Shown: positions 35,476-43,571 of the stretch, one piece after another
How positions within the stretch are numbered: the stretch's first letter is position 1
Layout of the letters: the number at the start of each line of letters is the position of its first letter
Assembly (NCBI RefSeq): GCF_040438645.1
Contig: NZ_CP159253.1
Location: 3,596,001 to 3,660,000 of the forward strand
DNA: 64,000 bases
Direction: 5' to 3'
From: Mesorhizobium sp. WSM2240
GTDB taxonomy: Bacteria > Pseudomonadota > Alphaproteobacteria > Rhizobiales > Rhizobiaceae
Made by a program: the position numbers and the translations under genes
The notes under the pieces: generated by a model
Databases searched by the model: none
What the model saw: the letters and a program-made list of their open reading frames with translations, nothing else
Told to the model about the DNA's origin: nothing

Positions 35476-35491
35476 ACCCGAGGGAAGTGAG

Positions 35492-35878
35492 ATGAAAGCA
35501 GGAAATGATTCAGGCCCTCTCGCTGGGGGAATTTTCTATGTGCTGGTCGGCCCAATCATCTGGGCCGCACATCTCCTGCTCATCTACGGCCCGCAGTCGG
35601 CACTCTGCGCTTTTCGTGCGGACGGTATGATCGCAGTCGCTCCGTTTGCAATAACGGCGCTGGTTGGCCTGTTGACAGTGGTCTCGATGGCGGCGCTGGC
35701 GCTGGTCCTGTGGCGGCCACGCCAGGTCGCGCGATTGCTCCGCTTCGAGGCGGCAGCAGAAACCGATCGGCGCTTCGTGATCTCGGTTACGCGCCTGTTG
35801 ACTGCCCTATCATTCGCCGGCGTCACCTGGGCGGGCGCCGTGGCGCTGTTCGTCGATCCCTGCGCTCAACTTCGCTAG
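35492..35878 (+). CDS. Small membrane protein of the oxidase operon, unknown function
   Basis: This 128-residue protein has three predicted helices: FYVLVGPIIWAAHLLLIYG (about 14-32), IAVAPFAITALVGLLTVVSMAALALVLW (about 47-74) and LLTALSFAGVTWAGAVALFV (about 103-122). The start ATG has a GAGGGAAGTGAG ribosome site and lies 16 bp after the oxidase gene on the same strand. Two cysteines flank the membrane core (SALCAF, DPCAQ). Small proteins of this type often close CtaG/caa3-type oxidase clusters, but I cannot name a family with certainty. Confidence 0.7.
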   Translation: MKAGNDSGPLAGGIFYVLVGPIIWAAHLLLIYGPQSALCAFRADGMIAVAPFAITALVGLLTVVSMAALALVLWRPRQVARLLRFEAAAETDRRFVISVTRLLTALSFAGVTWAGAVALFVDPCAQLR

Positions 35879-35984
35879 TCCAAGCCGCGCGAACAGCGCC
35901 GCGGAAAATGCCGGACGGGACGATTTGGACGCTCAAAGCTGCGCTCTGCGATACCAGACGGTCAGGCAATGCAGTTTGTCGATC

Positions 35985-37004
35985 CTAGATTGTCCAGGCA
36001 TGTGCACGACGAACGACTCGCAACCAATCGCGTGCTGCTTTGACAGCCGTTCCCCGCCGCGCTTTGCCGAGGCGCTGGTCCAGAGCAGTGTTGAGGTGAT
36101 GGAGCAGTGCGCCGGCCAGGGCATTTGAAGCCCCTGCGATCCAATACGCGGCCCGAATCTCGGAAGTCAGCTTCCGCTCCATGCCGAAAGCGGAGAGGTA
36201 TTCCAAGAACAACGTGTCGTGGAGACGCTGCGCTTCGACTTCCCAGAAGCGGAGCGACTGGAGCCAGGAACTAACGTCTTCGAGAGGTGAACCAAGACGC
36301 GCTCGGCCCCAATCGAGGAATACGGGTTGGTGGCTTCCGGCACTCTGGCGCACCAGAACATTGCCCGGATGAAGATCGCCATGGATAGGTCTGCATCCGA
36401 ACGGTGATTCCGCCAGGAGCTGGCGACGAAGTTCGGGCAGTGCTTCAATCACCCTCTCAAGTCCACGAATGTGCCTCGCCAGCATGCGGAGGTCCGGATC
36501 TCGGCGACATTGGTCAAGCATATCCCAAGTGGATTCGGCCAGTACCCCAACTTCGCCTTCATAATCCCATTAGGGCAGAAGGATGTCCCTGCCTTCAACG
36601 GCCGTGTGGAATCGGCCGATTCGAGACAGTACATCACCCGCCGCCGATGTATTCCGCCAAGGCCATGCATTGATCCTTCTAACAGCCTCCAGGAACAGGC
36701 ACGCGGAGGAAGGCCCCAGACGCTGAACCGCAAGGAGTTCCGGGGCGATCTTCACTGGATGACCCGAGATGAGGCGCTCGTAAACGACAGCTTCCCGCGC
36801 CGGGCGACCATCCAGCCGTTTGACCACCACCCGCAGCATTTTTTGAGAACCCCACTGATCACGATAGCGAGCAGTGACCAAAGAGACATTGGTAGCTTCC
36901 GCTCCAGCACCAAAGCTCTTTACCTCAACCGTACACTTTCCTGTTTTTCCCGAGAGGCGGGTGATGATCTTTGTGACAGTCCGGTGGATTTCGTCTTCGT
37001 CCAT
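35985..37004 (-). pseudogene. Aminoglycoside phosphotransferase/choline-kinase-like gene with one in-frame stop
   Basis: Two halves of one APH-fold kinase lie in the same frame, separated by a single TAA at 36570-36572. The N-terminal half (36573-37004) contains the nucleotide-binding beta-sheet (LVTARYRDQWGSQKMLRVVVKRL). The C-terminal half (35985-36569) has the catalytic loop CRPIHGDLHPGNVLV and the metal-binding VFLDWGRARLGSPLEDVSSWL. Reading through the stop (LLP-stop-WDYEGEVGVLAES) gives a continuous protein of about 339 residues with no frameshift, so the gene is broken by a point nonsense change, is read through, or reflects a base-call error. The substrate is unknown; it is not evidence of drug resistance. 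Confidence 0.82.
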
Positions 37005-37211
37005 GACGTAAGTCTGGAAATCATCCCGTACTCATTCAACCCTGCTCCTGAAAATTCCAGGGACCCACACGACGATCCGATCCGCGCGATCAGCGTCGAA
37101 AACAGCAAACGTCCCTTCAACTCCGACACGCAGACTGGAACGATTCTTGTCAGTTCGAGTTTGCCGTAAAGGAGCCGCTCGCATTCGCCGGTGAAACTAA
37201 AGGATGCTGAA

Positions 37212-37790
37212 ATGCGAACGATCAGCGGGCTTTACGACACATATGATCAGGCACGCCTGGCCGTTGAGGAATTGGAAGATTCCGGAATTGCAAGCAGGGA
37301 CATCAGCATCGTCGCCCCCAGCGGAAGCAGTGGCGTGGGCGGGACCGTTGCCGGCGCGAGTGTCGGCGCGGCAGTCGGCGGGGTTGGCGGTCTTCTGACG
37401 GGCCTCGGATCCTTTTCCATTCCCGGCATTGGCCCGGTAGTCGGCGCCGGTTGGTTGGCAACCACTTTGATAGGAGCAGCGACGGGAGGCGCCCTCGGCG
37501 GCCTTCTGGGGTCGTTGACGGATGCAGGCGTCGACGAACGGGAAGCGCATGTCTATGCGGAGGGCCTCAGACGGGGAGGCGCATTGGTGATTGCCCGCGT
37601 GGACGAGACACAGCTGGCTGCCGCACAGGCGATCTTGGGCCAGTCGTCCGATACTGCTGCCCTTAGACGCGAGTTTGAAGCTGATGGGTGGGCTGGTTTT
37701 GACGACTCAGCCGACCCATGGGATGAAGATGCGCGAGAAGAGTATCGCCGTCGCCAGGATGAGGATCCAATTATCACGCCATTGCCCTAG
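37212..37790 (+). CDS. General-stress-type protein with glycine-zipper membrane segment
   Basis: This 192-residue protein has an N-terminal YflT-like stress domain (ISGLYDTYDQARLAVEELEDSGIASRDISIVAPSG, about 4-38). It is followed by a glycine-zipper hydrophobic region made of small residues (VGGTVAGASVGAAVGGVGGLL and GPVVGAGWLATTLIGAATGGALGGLLG). A second alpha/beta segment follows (VDEREAHVYAEGLRRGGALVIARV), then an acidic tail. The ATG at 37212 has AAGGA upstream; an earlier GTG at 37191 would add seven residues. It stands alone between the broken kinase gene and a convergent GntR gene. Proteins of this design respond to heat, desiccation or osmotic stress, but the mechanism is unknown. Confidence 0.7.
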   Translation: MRTISGLYDTYDQARLAVEELEDSGIASRDISIVAPSGSSGVGGTVAGASVGAAVGGVGGLLTGLGSFSIPGIGPVVGAGWLATTLIGAATGGALGGLLGSLTDAGVDEREAHVYAEGLRRGGALVIARVDETQLAAAQAILGQSSDTAALRREFEADGWAGFDDSADPWDEDAREEYRRRQDEDPIITPLP

Positions 37791-37802
37791 CGGGCGGCGG
37801 CG

Positions 37803-38591
37803 TTATGGCTTCGGCCCGACGTGTGGCTCGCGCCTGCGGCGGATTTCGGCCCGCTCCAGCATATACGCCTCGGCGGTGATCATGTGGTCGCGCATGATGG
37901 CGGAGGCGCGATCCGCATCGCCTGCTTTGATCGCCCTGAGCAGCGCCACCTGATAGTGCAGCCCGGTTTCCCGCAGCACCGGGTTGTGCTGCTGGTAGAT
38001 CTCCCTGCAAACTGCCATGTCCCGCAACAAGCTGACCAGAAATCTGCAAAGAAAACCGAGCAGTTGGTTCTGACAGAGCCGCGCCAGTTCCTCATGGAAG
38101 TCGAGCTCGGCCATTCGCTGCCGGTACTCCTCCTCGGTAGTCGTGGGTTCGTCCTCGTACAGGCGGACCTTTGCCTGCAGCAGAGACAGTGCCGCCGGCG
38201 TCAGCTTTCCTGCCAAGCTGGCCGCCAGCAGCGGCTCCAATTCCTTGCGGATCGAGTAAATGTCAGCGATCGAAGGCTGGCTGTGAAGGAAGAGGTTGTC
38301 GAGAAGACGGATCGCGTGTTCTGCCTCGATCGAGGAGACGAATACACCGCCGCCCGGTCCAGTCTTGCTGAGCGTCAGTCCCTGCGATTCGAGAACTTTC
38401 AGGGCTTCGCGCAAAGTCCCGCGCGAAACGTGCCAGGTCTCCGGCTCGATCCATTCGTGCGGCAGCCGGTCGCCCGGAGCAAGGCCGTTTTCGACGATCC
38501 GTTCCCGGATCTGGTCCGCGACCGTATCCGGCCGCTTGCGGCGGCGGGCCACCGCAGGAGCCGTCGCGATGCTTCCGTCTTGCCCCGGCAT
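37803..38591 (-). CDS. GntR family regulator, FCD subfamily
   Basis: This 262-residue regulator has a winged helix at about 20-75 (TVADQIRERIVENGLAPGDRLPHE...VSRGTLREALKVLESQGLT) and an FCD ligand domain (IRKELEPLLAASLAG, LDFHEELARLCQN, HYQVALLRAI). It begins 1 bp after the stop of the fused ABC-transporter gene, so it is the last gene of that operon and probably its regulator. A candidate site is TTGCA-CCGT-TGCAA at 43481-43494 in the divergent promoter. Confidence 0.88.
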   Translation of the reverse strand: MPGQDGSIATAPAVARRRKRPDTVADQIRERIVENGLAPGDRLPHEWIEPETWHVSRGTLREALKVLESQGLTLSKTGPGGGVFVSSIEAEHAIRLLDNLFLHSQPSIADIYSIRKELEPLLAASLAGKLTPAALSLLQAKVRLYEDEPTTTEEEYRQRMAELDFHEELARLCQNQLLGFLCRFLVSLLRDMAVCREIYQQHNPVLRETGLHYQVALLRAIKAGDADRASAIMRDHMITAEAYMLERAEIRRRREPHVGPKP

Positions 38592-38592
38592 T

Positions 38593-40872
38593 TCATGCGC
38601 CCCTTGTTGCGCCCAGAGCAGTTTCCAATCGCGGCGCGCTCGATATCAGCCTCTTTGTGTATTCGTGCCGGGGCGATCTGAAAAGCTGTTCGGCGGCCCC
38701 TGTCTCGACCACCTCACCGAAAAACATCACAGCAACCCTGTCGGAGATGCTCTCCACCACCGCCAGGTCGTGGCTGATGAACAGGTAGGAGAGATCGAAT
38801 TCCCTGCGCAGATCCTCCAGCAGCAGCAGGACCTGCGCCTGCACCGAAACGTCGAGGGCGGAAACCGGTTCGTCGAGCACCATGATCCGCGGCTCTGCGG
38901 CCAGCGCCCTTGCAATTGCAATCCGCTGCGCCTGCCCACCCGAGAACTCGTGCGGATAGCGACCCAGCGAGTCCTCCGGCATCTGCACGGCCTCGATCAA
39001 TTCTCTCATGCGCGCCCGGCGGCGGCTTTGATCGTATCCTTTTAGGAGTCGCAGCGGCGTGTCGAGGATCGCGCCTACGGTTTTGCGCGGGTTGAGCGAC
39101 GCAACCGGATCCTGGAACACGTACTGAATCACGCGGCCGGGCACGCAGGCGATCAGCCTCTTCGTGTAGGGGTGTTGCGGATTGCCGAGGACAGCCGCCG
39201 TATCGCCCGCCTCCACGATCTCACCTCGCCGCATGACCGCCACGCGGTCGCAGATCTCAGCCACCACGCCGAAGTCGTGAGTGATGAACAAAAGCGCCAG
39301 GCCGCGCTCCTGGCGCAGCACCTGCAGTAGCCGCAGTATCTCCGCCTGCACCGTGACGTCGAGCGCGGTGGTGGGCTCGTCGGCGATGATGATGTCCGGC
39401 TCATTGGCGAGCGCCATCGCGATGCCCACGCGCTGGCGCTGCCCGCCCGAAAGCTCGTGCGGATAGGCGCTCGCGCGCTGCTCGGGATCGGGGATGCGTA
39501 CGGTCCTCAACAGATCGACCGCCTTGGCATTGGCTTCCCCACGTCCGACCGGCTGGTGCGCCCGGATTGCCTCGGCCACCTGTTCACCGATCGTGAAAAG
39601 AGGATGCAGCGTCGTCAGCGGATCCTGGAAGATGTATGCCACCTTGCCGCCGCGCAGCGATCCAATCTCCGTTTCGCTGAGCGAGAGTACATCACGCCCT
39701 TCGATCGTCACGGCCCCGCCGGTGATGACCCCGGGCGGCGATGCAACGAGGCCAAGAACCGAGAGGGCGGTGACGCTCTTGCCGGATCCGCTCTCACCGA
39801 CAAGTCCCAGGCATTCCCCCTTCCGCAGGCTGAAGCTGACTCCCTTCACCGCCGGCTGTTTCCCGCCGGCGGTTTCGAAGCTGGTTTCCAGTTCCGTCAC
39901 AGCCAGCGCGGAGGCTATCGCCATTTCGTCTGGGATAGGCGCCTTTGCGCGGTCGATGCGGGTAACCGCCATGGGGCGAGTCAGTGCCCCTGCCCTCAAA
40001 CGGGGATCGAGTGCATCACGCACCCCGTCGCCCAGCAGGTTGATGCTCATGACGATCAGGAACACCATGACGCCGGGAATCACCGAAATCATCGGCGCAG
40101 TGAAGAGGAGTGCGCGGCCTTGGCCGAGCATCGACCCGAGATCCGCCTGTGGCGGCTGCGCACCGAGACCGAGGAAGCTCAGGCCCGCTGTCTCCAGGAT
40201 CATCCACCCGATCGTGGTCGACATGGTGATCACTATGATGGGCATGACGTTGGGCAGGATTTCAGTCGCCACGATTGCAGTGTGGCCCTTGCCGGACAGG
40301 CGTGCGGCGTCGACGAATTCGCGATGCGACAGGCCGAGCGCGATACCGCGGACGTTGCGGGCGAAGAACGGAATGTTCACCACGGCGATGGCGTAGAGCG
40401 CGTTGAGCAGGCCGGGCCCCAGTACAGCGACGATGGCGAGCGCCAGCAGAATGTAGGGAAACGCCATCAGCATATCGATGCCGCGCATGATGAAATTATC
40501 CGCCCGCCCGCCCGCATAGCCGGCCACGAGGCCGATCAGGGAACCGAAGAATGCCGCCATCAGGGCGGCAGAAATGCCGACTAAGAGTGAAACGCGCGTC
40601 CCCCAGACAAGCCGCGCCAGCACGTCTCGGCCTAGGTGGTCGGTGCCGAGGAGATGGTTTTCGGAGAACACCGGGAGCAGCCGGTCGGCAGGGTCCGTCA
40701 CGTCGGGATCATGGAGCGGCAGGAGAGGCGCCAGGACCGCCATCAGAACGATGAACGCGATCACATAGAAGCCCGCGGCCGCCAGCCTGTTGTTCATAAG
40801 GAGGCGCCACGTGGTCTGGCGCGTTGTCCTCGGCTCGGGCGTTGGAGCCGCCTCCAGGATCGGAACACTCAT
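38593..40872 (-). CDS. Fused DppC permease - DppD ATPase - P-loop-less DppF fragment
   Basis: One 759-residue polypeptide. Residues 1-295 are a DppC permease (LLGTDHLGRDVLARLVWGTRVSLLVG; coupling loop HREFVDAARLSGKGHTAIV). Residues 322-577 are an ATPase with Walker A GESGSGKS (359-366), Q416, LSGGQ (474-478) and Walker B IIIADEP (494-500). At residue 580 the sequence jumps from DppD (QHPYTKRLIACVPG) straight into the Q-loop of a second ATPase (IQYVFQDPVASLNP), which then has signature FSGGQ (643-647) and Walker B IMVLDEP (663-669) but no Walker A. The DppD C-terminal extension is also missing. An in-frame deletion in an ancestral permease-ATPase-ATPase array is the simplest origin. Partial function through NBD1 is possible. 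Confidence 0.9.
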   Translation of the reverse strand: MSVPILEAAPTPEPRTTRQTTWRLLMNNRLAAAGFYVIAFIVLMAVLAPLLPLHDPDVTDPADRLLPVFSENHLLGTDHLGRDVLARLVWGTRVSLLVGISAALMAAFFGSLIGLVAGYAGGRADNFIMRGIDMLMAFPYILLALAIVAVLGPGLLNALYAIAVVNIPFFARNVRGIALGLSHREFVDAARLSGKGHTAIVATEILPNVMPIIVITMSTTIGWMILETAGLSFLGLGAQPPQADLGSMLGQGRALLFTAPMISVIPGVMVFLIVMSINLLGDGVRDALDPRLRAGALTRPMAVTRIDRAKAPIPDEMAIASALAVTELETSFETAGGKQPAVKGVSFSLRKGECLGLVGESGSGKSVTALSVLGLVASPPGVITGGAVTIEGRDVLSLSETEIGSLRGGKVAYIFQDPLTTLHPLFTIGEQVAEAIRAHQPVGRGEANAKAVDLLRTVRIPDPEQRASAYPHELSGGQRQRVGIAMALANEPDIIIADEPTTALDVTVQAEILRLLQVLRQERGLALLFITHDFGVVAEICDRVAVMRRGEIVEAGDTAAVLGNPQHPYTKRLIACVPGRVIQYVFQDPVASLNPRKTVGAILDTPLRLLKGYDQSRRRARMRELIEAVQMPEDSLGRYPHEFSGGQAQRIAIARALAAEPRIMVLDEPVSALDVSVQAQVLLLLEDLRREFDLSYLFISHDLAVVESISDRVAVMFFGEVVETGAAEQLFRSPRHEYTKRLISSAPRLETALGATRGA

Positions 40873-41816
40873 GCCTCAAGCCTCGGATCCAACATCGCCT
40901 GGACAACATCGGCGATGAGGTTGACGAACACATAGGCGGCGGCGACGAAAAGCACTCCTCCCTGCACGAGTAGAATGTCCCGTGTGGAGATCGCCTTGAC
41001 AAGCATTGCCCCTATGCCCGGCCACTGGAAAACAGTCTCGATATAGACGGCGCCGCCGAGCACGAAACCGGCTTGCAAGCCGACCACCGGAACGATGCTG
41101 ACCATGGCTGCCTTGAGGGCGTGGCGATAGATCACCTTACGCTCGCTCAGTCCTTTCGCACGCGCCGTGCGGATGTAGTCCTGCCTCAGCACCTCCAGCA
41201 TGGCCGTTCGCGTCAGCCGGGCGACCACCCCCGTCGCAACCACGGCAAGCGTGGCGGCAGGCAGGATAAGGTGGTGAAGCAGATCGGGGAGGTCTCCACC
41301 TCCATAGATCGCATACATGCCGGAAGCCGGCAGCACCCGCAGCCGTACTGCAAAAAACAGGATGAGCAGCAACGCGAGGAAGAACGACGGTATGGAGATG
41401 CCGATGAGCACGAATAGCGTTACGATGCGGTCAGCCCAGCCGAACTGGCGAACGGCCGAGACGATGCCCGCGAGCAATCCGAAGATCGTACACAACGCCA
41501 GCGCAGTGCCCGCGAGGATCAAGGTAGCGGAGAACCGCTCCAGCACCTCGTCCAGTACCGGACGGTTGAGCGCATAGGACCTTCCCAAATCCCCCTGAAG
41601 CAGGTTGCCGAGCCAGATGACGTACTGCTCAGGCAGAGACCTGTCGAGGCCAAGGCTGCGGTTGAGCCGCTCGACGTTTTCCGGCGTAGCGTAGGAACCG
41701 AGAATGGCGGTCGCCGGGTCGCCGGGAATCATCGCCATGATCAGGAAGACAATCAACGACAACCCGAGCAACACGGGAACGGCGGCGACCAGACGCTTGA
41801 CGATGTAGGCTGCCAC
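40869..41816 (-). CDS. Peptide-type ABC transporter permease, DppB family
   Basis: This 315-residue permease has the DppB N-terminus IVKRLVAAVPVLLGLSLIVFLIMAMIPGDPATAILG and coupling loop LRQDYIRTARAKGLSERKVIYRHALKAAMVSIV. It overlaps the following fused gene by four bases and is 63 bp after the binding-protein gene. It forms the channel with the DppC part of the fusion. Confidence 0.93.
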   Translation of the reverse strand: MAAYIVKRLVAAVPVLLGLSLIVFLIMAMIPGDPATAILGSYATPENVERLNRSLGLDRSLPEQYVIWLGNLLQGDLGRSYALNRPVLDEVLERFSATLILAGTALALCTIFGLLAGIVSAVRQFGWADRIVTLFVLIGISIPSFFLALLLILFFAVRLRVLPASGMYAIYGGGDLPDLLHHLILPAATLAVVATGVVARLTRTAMLEVLRQDYIRTARAKGLSERKVIYRHALKAAMVSIVPVVGLQAGFVLGGAVYIETVFQWPGIGAMLVKAISTRDILLVQGGVLFVAAAYVFVNLIADVVQAMLDPRLEA

Positions 41817-41879
41817 GGCACGATCCTTCGAGCGCGAAGAGCGGCCGCCGCGGCATCCGCCTGGCGGCCGCTCGCAACG

Positions 41880-43436
41880 CTACTGCTTGGAGACGTCCTG
41901 CAGCATCAGGAAGAAGGACGGCTGCAACTTGAAACCCGCGACGTTGGCGCGGGTGACCGCGTTCTGCTTCCAGTTCGCTACGAAAACCCAGGGTGCGTCG
42001 TCATGCACGATCTCCTGCATCTCCTTGTAGAGTTCAGCACGGCGTTCCTGGCTGGTGGCGCTCCTTGCTTCGTTCAGGATCTCGTCGACCCGCTCGTTGG
42101 AATAATACCCCGAGTTGAAGCCGCCATTCTCCGGCAGGGCTTCCGAACGGAGCGTAAGGAAAGGCAGCGTGTCGGGATCGTTCGTCATCCATGCCATTTC
42201 GGCCATGTTTGCCTTGCCCTCCAGACCGGGGTTCACCTTTCCGAGATAGGTGTTCCACTCATAGGTCTCGATCTTCGTCGGCATACCCACGGCTTCCAGG
42301 TCGGCCTGGATGGCTGTGCCCATGGCTACCGGATCGAGCATCCCGGAGCCGCCTTCGGCCACGTAGAAGGTAAGCTCCTCCCCGTCATAACCGGCTTCCT
42401 CGAGCAGCTTCCTGGCGCGCTCGGGGTCGTGTGAGTAGGGTTCGAGGTTCTGGTTGTACGCCCACGCAAATGCCGGTGGAGTAGGACCGGCCGCGACCTC
42501 CGCCGTGCCTTGAAGGATATTCTCCACCAGCGCCTGCTTGTTGATGGCGTAATTGGCCGCCTGGCGGACTTTTTTGTCAGTAAACGGTCCTTCCTTCATG
42601 TTCAGGATCAGGAACCAGAGATGCGGTCCGGCCTGTTCATGAACCTGGAAGTCGTCATTGCCCTGAAACTGCTGCACGCTGTCCGGAGGAACTTCCACCA
42701 TCACATCTAGGCCGCCTGACAGCATTTCCGCTATTCGTGTATTGGCATCCGTGATCGGGCGGTAGATGACGGCCTCGAGCGGCGGCGCACCATCCCAGTA
42801 TTCCTCGTTGCGGGTGACCACCACGCGTGAGTTGGCCTCCCACTGCTCAAACTTGAAGGCTCCGGTGCCGCTCGGATTGCGACCAAAATCTTTGCCATGT
42901 TCCTTCACCGCCGCAGGCGAGACAATGAGTCCGGTCGGATATGCCAGGTTGGACAGGAAGGGCGCGAATGACTCCGACAGCCGGAACCGGACCGTGAGAT
43001 CGTCCACCACCTCGACCTCCTCGACGGTGGAGAAGAAGAAGGCAAGCGGGAAGGGCCCGGTGTCGTGGTAGGGATGCTCCTCGTCGAGCATCCGGTCGAA
43101 ATTGAACTTCACCGCTTCAGCGTTGAAGGGCGACCCGTCATGGAAGGTGACGCCGGAGCGCAGCTTGAACGTGTAGGTCTTGCCGTCCTCGGACACCTCC
43201 CAGCTTTCGGCCAGGGACGGTTCCACTTCGAGCGTTCCGTCCTTGTAGCGCGTCAACCCGTCATAGACGTTCACCAGGATACGAAAATCGTTGACGGCCG
43301 TGACGGCATGCGGGTCGAGCGACTTCGGCTCGGCAATCTGGCCGACCACAAGTGCGTTGGGCGGCGTCTGCGCAGACGCCGCCTGCGTGAGGGCCAGCAG
43401 TGCCGCGACGAAGCCGGCGGCCAGGAGTTTTATCAT
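41880..43436 (-). CDS. Peptide-type ABC transporter substrate-binding protein (SBP family 5)
   Basis: This 518-residue periplasmic receptor has a Sec signal (MIKLLAAGFVAALLALTQAASA-Q). Family motifs include EPKSLDPHAVTAVNDFRILVNVYDGLTRYKDGTLEVEPSLAESWEVSEDG and YTFKLRSGVTFHDGSPFNAEAVKFNFDRM. The ATG at 43436 has an AAGGAGC site; an upstream in-frame start (MHEHKDKEHV) would spoil the signal. It is the first gene of the operon that continues through dppB, the fused gene and gntR, and it diverges from an AllC-like hydrolase, which hints at an N-carbamoyl or ureide-type ligand (inference). Confidence 0.93.
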   Translation of the reverse strand: MIKLLAAGFVAALLALTQAASAQTPPNALVVGQIAEPKSLDPHAVTAVNDFRILVNVYDGLTRYKDGTLEVEPSLAESWEVSEDGKTYTFKLRSGVTFHDGSPFNAEAVKFNFDRMLDEEHPYHDTGPFPLAFFFSTVEEVEVVDDLTVRFRLSESFAPFLSNLAYPTGLIVSPAAVKEHGKDFGRNPSGTGAFKFEQWEANSRVVVTRNEEYWDGAPPLEAVIYRPITDANTRIAEMLSGGLDVMVEVPPDSVQQFQGNDDFQVHEQAGPHLWFLILNMKEGPFTDKKVRQAANYAINKQALVENILQGTAEVAAGPTPPAFAWAYNQNLEPYSHDPERARKLLEEAGYDGEELTFYVAEGGSGMLDPVAMGTAIQADLEAVGMPTKIETYEWNTYLGKVNPGLEGKANMAEMAWMTNDPDTLPFLTLRSEALPENGGFNSGYYSNERVDEILNEARSATSQERRAELYKEMQEIVHDDAPWVFVANWKQNAVTRANVAGFKLQPSFFLMLQDVSKQ

Positions 43437-43480
43437 GACGTGCTCCTTGTCCTTATGCTCGTGCAATTAATTCTGATAAT

Positions 43481-43494
43481 TTGCACCGTTGCAA
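43481..43494. promoter_or_regulatory. Small inverted repeat in divergent promoter, possible GntR site
   Basis: TTGCA-CCGT-TGCAA (5-bp arms) lies about midway between the divergent importer and hydrolase genes, in the AT-rich part of the 135-bp gap. It is short, so chance cannot be excluded. Confidence 0.35.
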
Positions 43495-43571
43495 CCATTT
43501 ATCATAAAGAATTTTCCTACCGCGCCATGCTTACGCCGTTGGCGCCTGACCACAGGACGGTTCGAACAGTC

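Noticed and set aside
35985..37004. Interpretation of the APH-like gene as an antibiotic-resistance gene
   Set aside because: The APH fold is shared by many sugar, choline and small-molecule kinases. No resistance-family signature is seen and the frame is broken.
43065..43571. N-terminal extension of the AllC-like hydrolase
   Set aside because: The extension overlaps the opposite-strand binding-protein gene and has no family similarity. The hydrolase family length fits the ATG at 43572.
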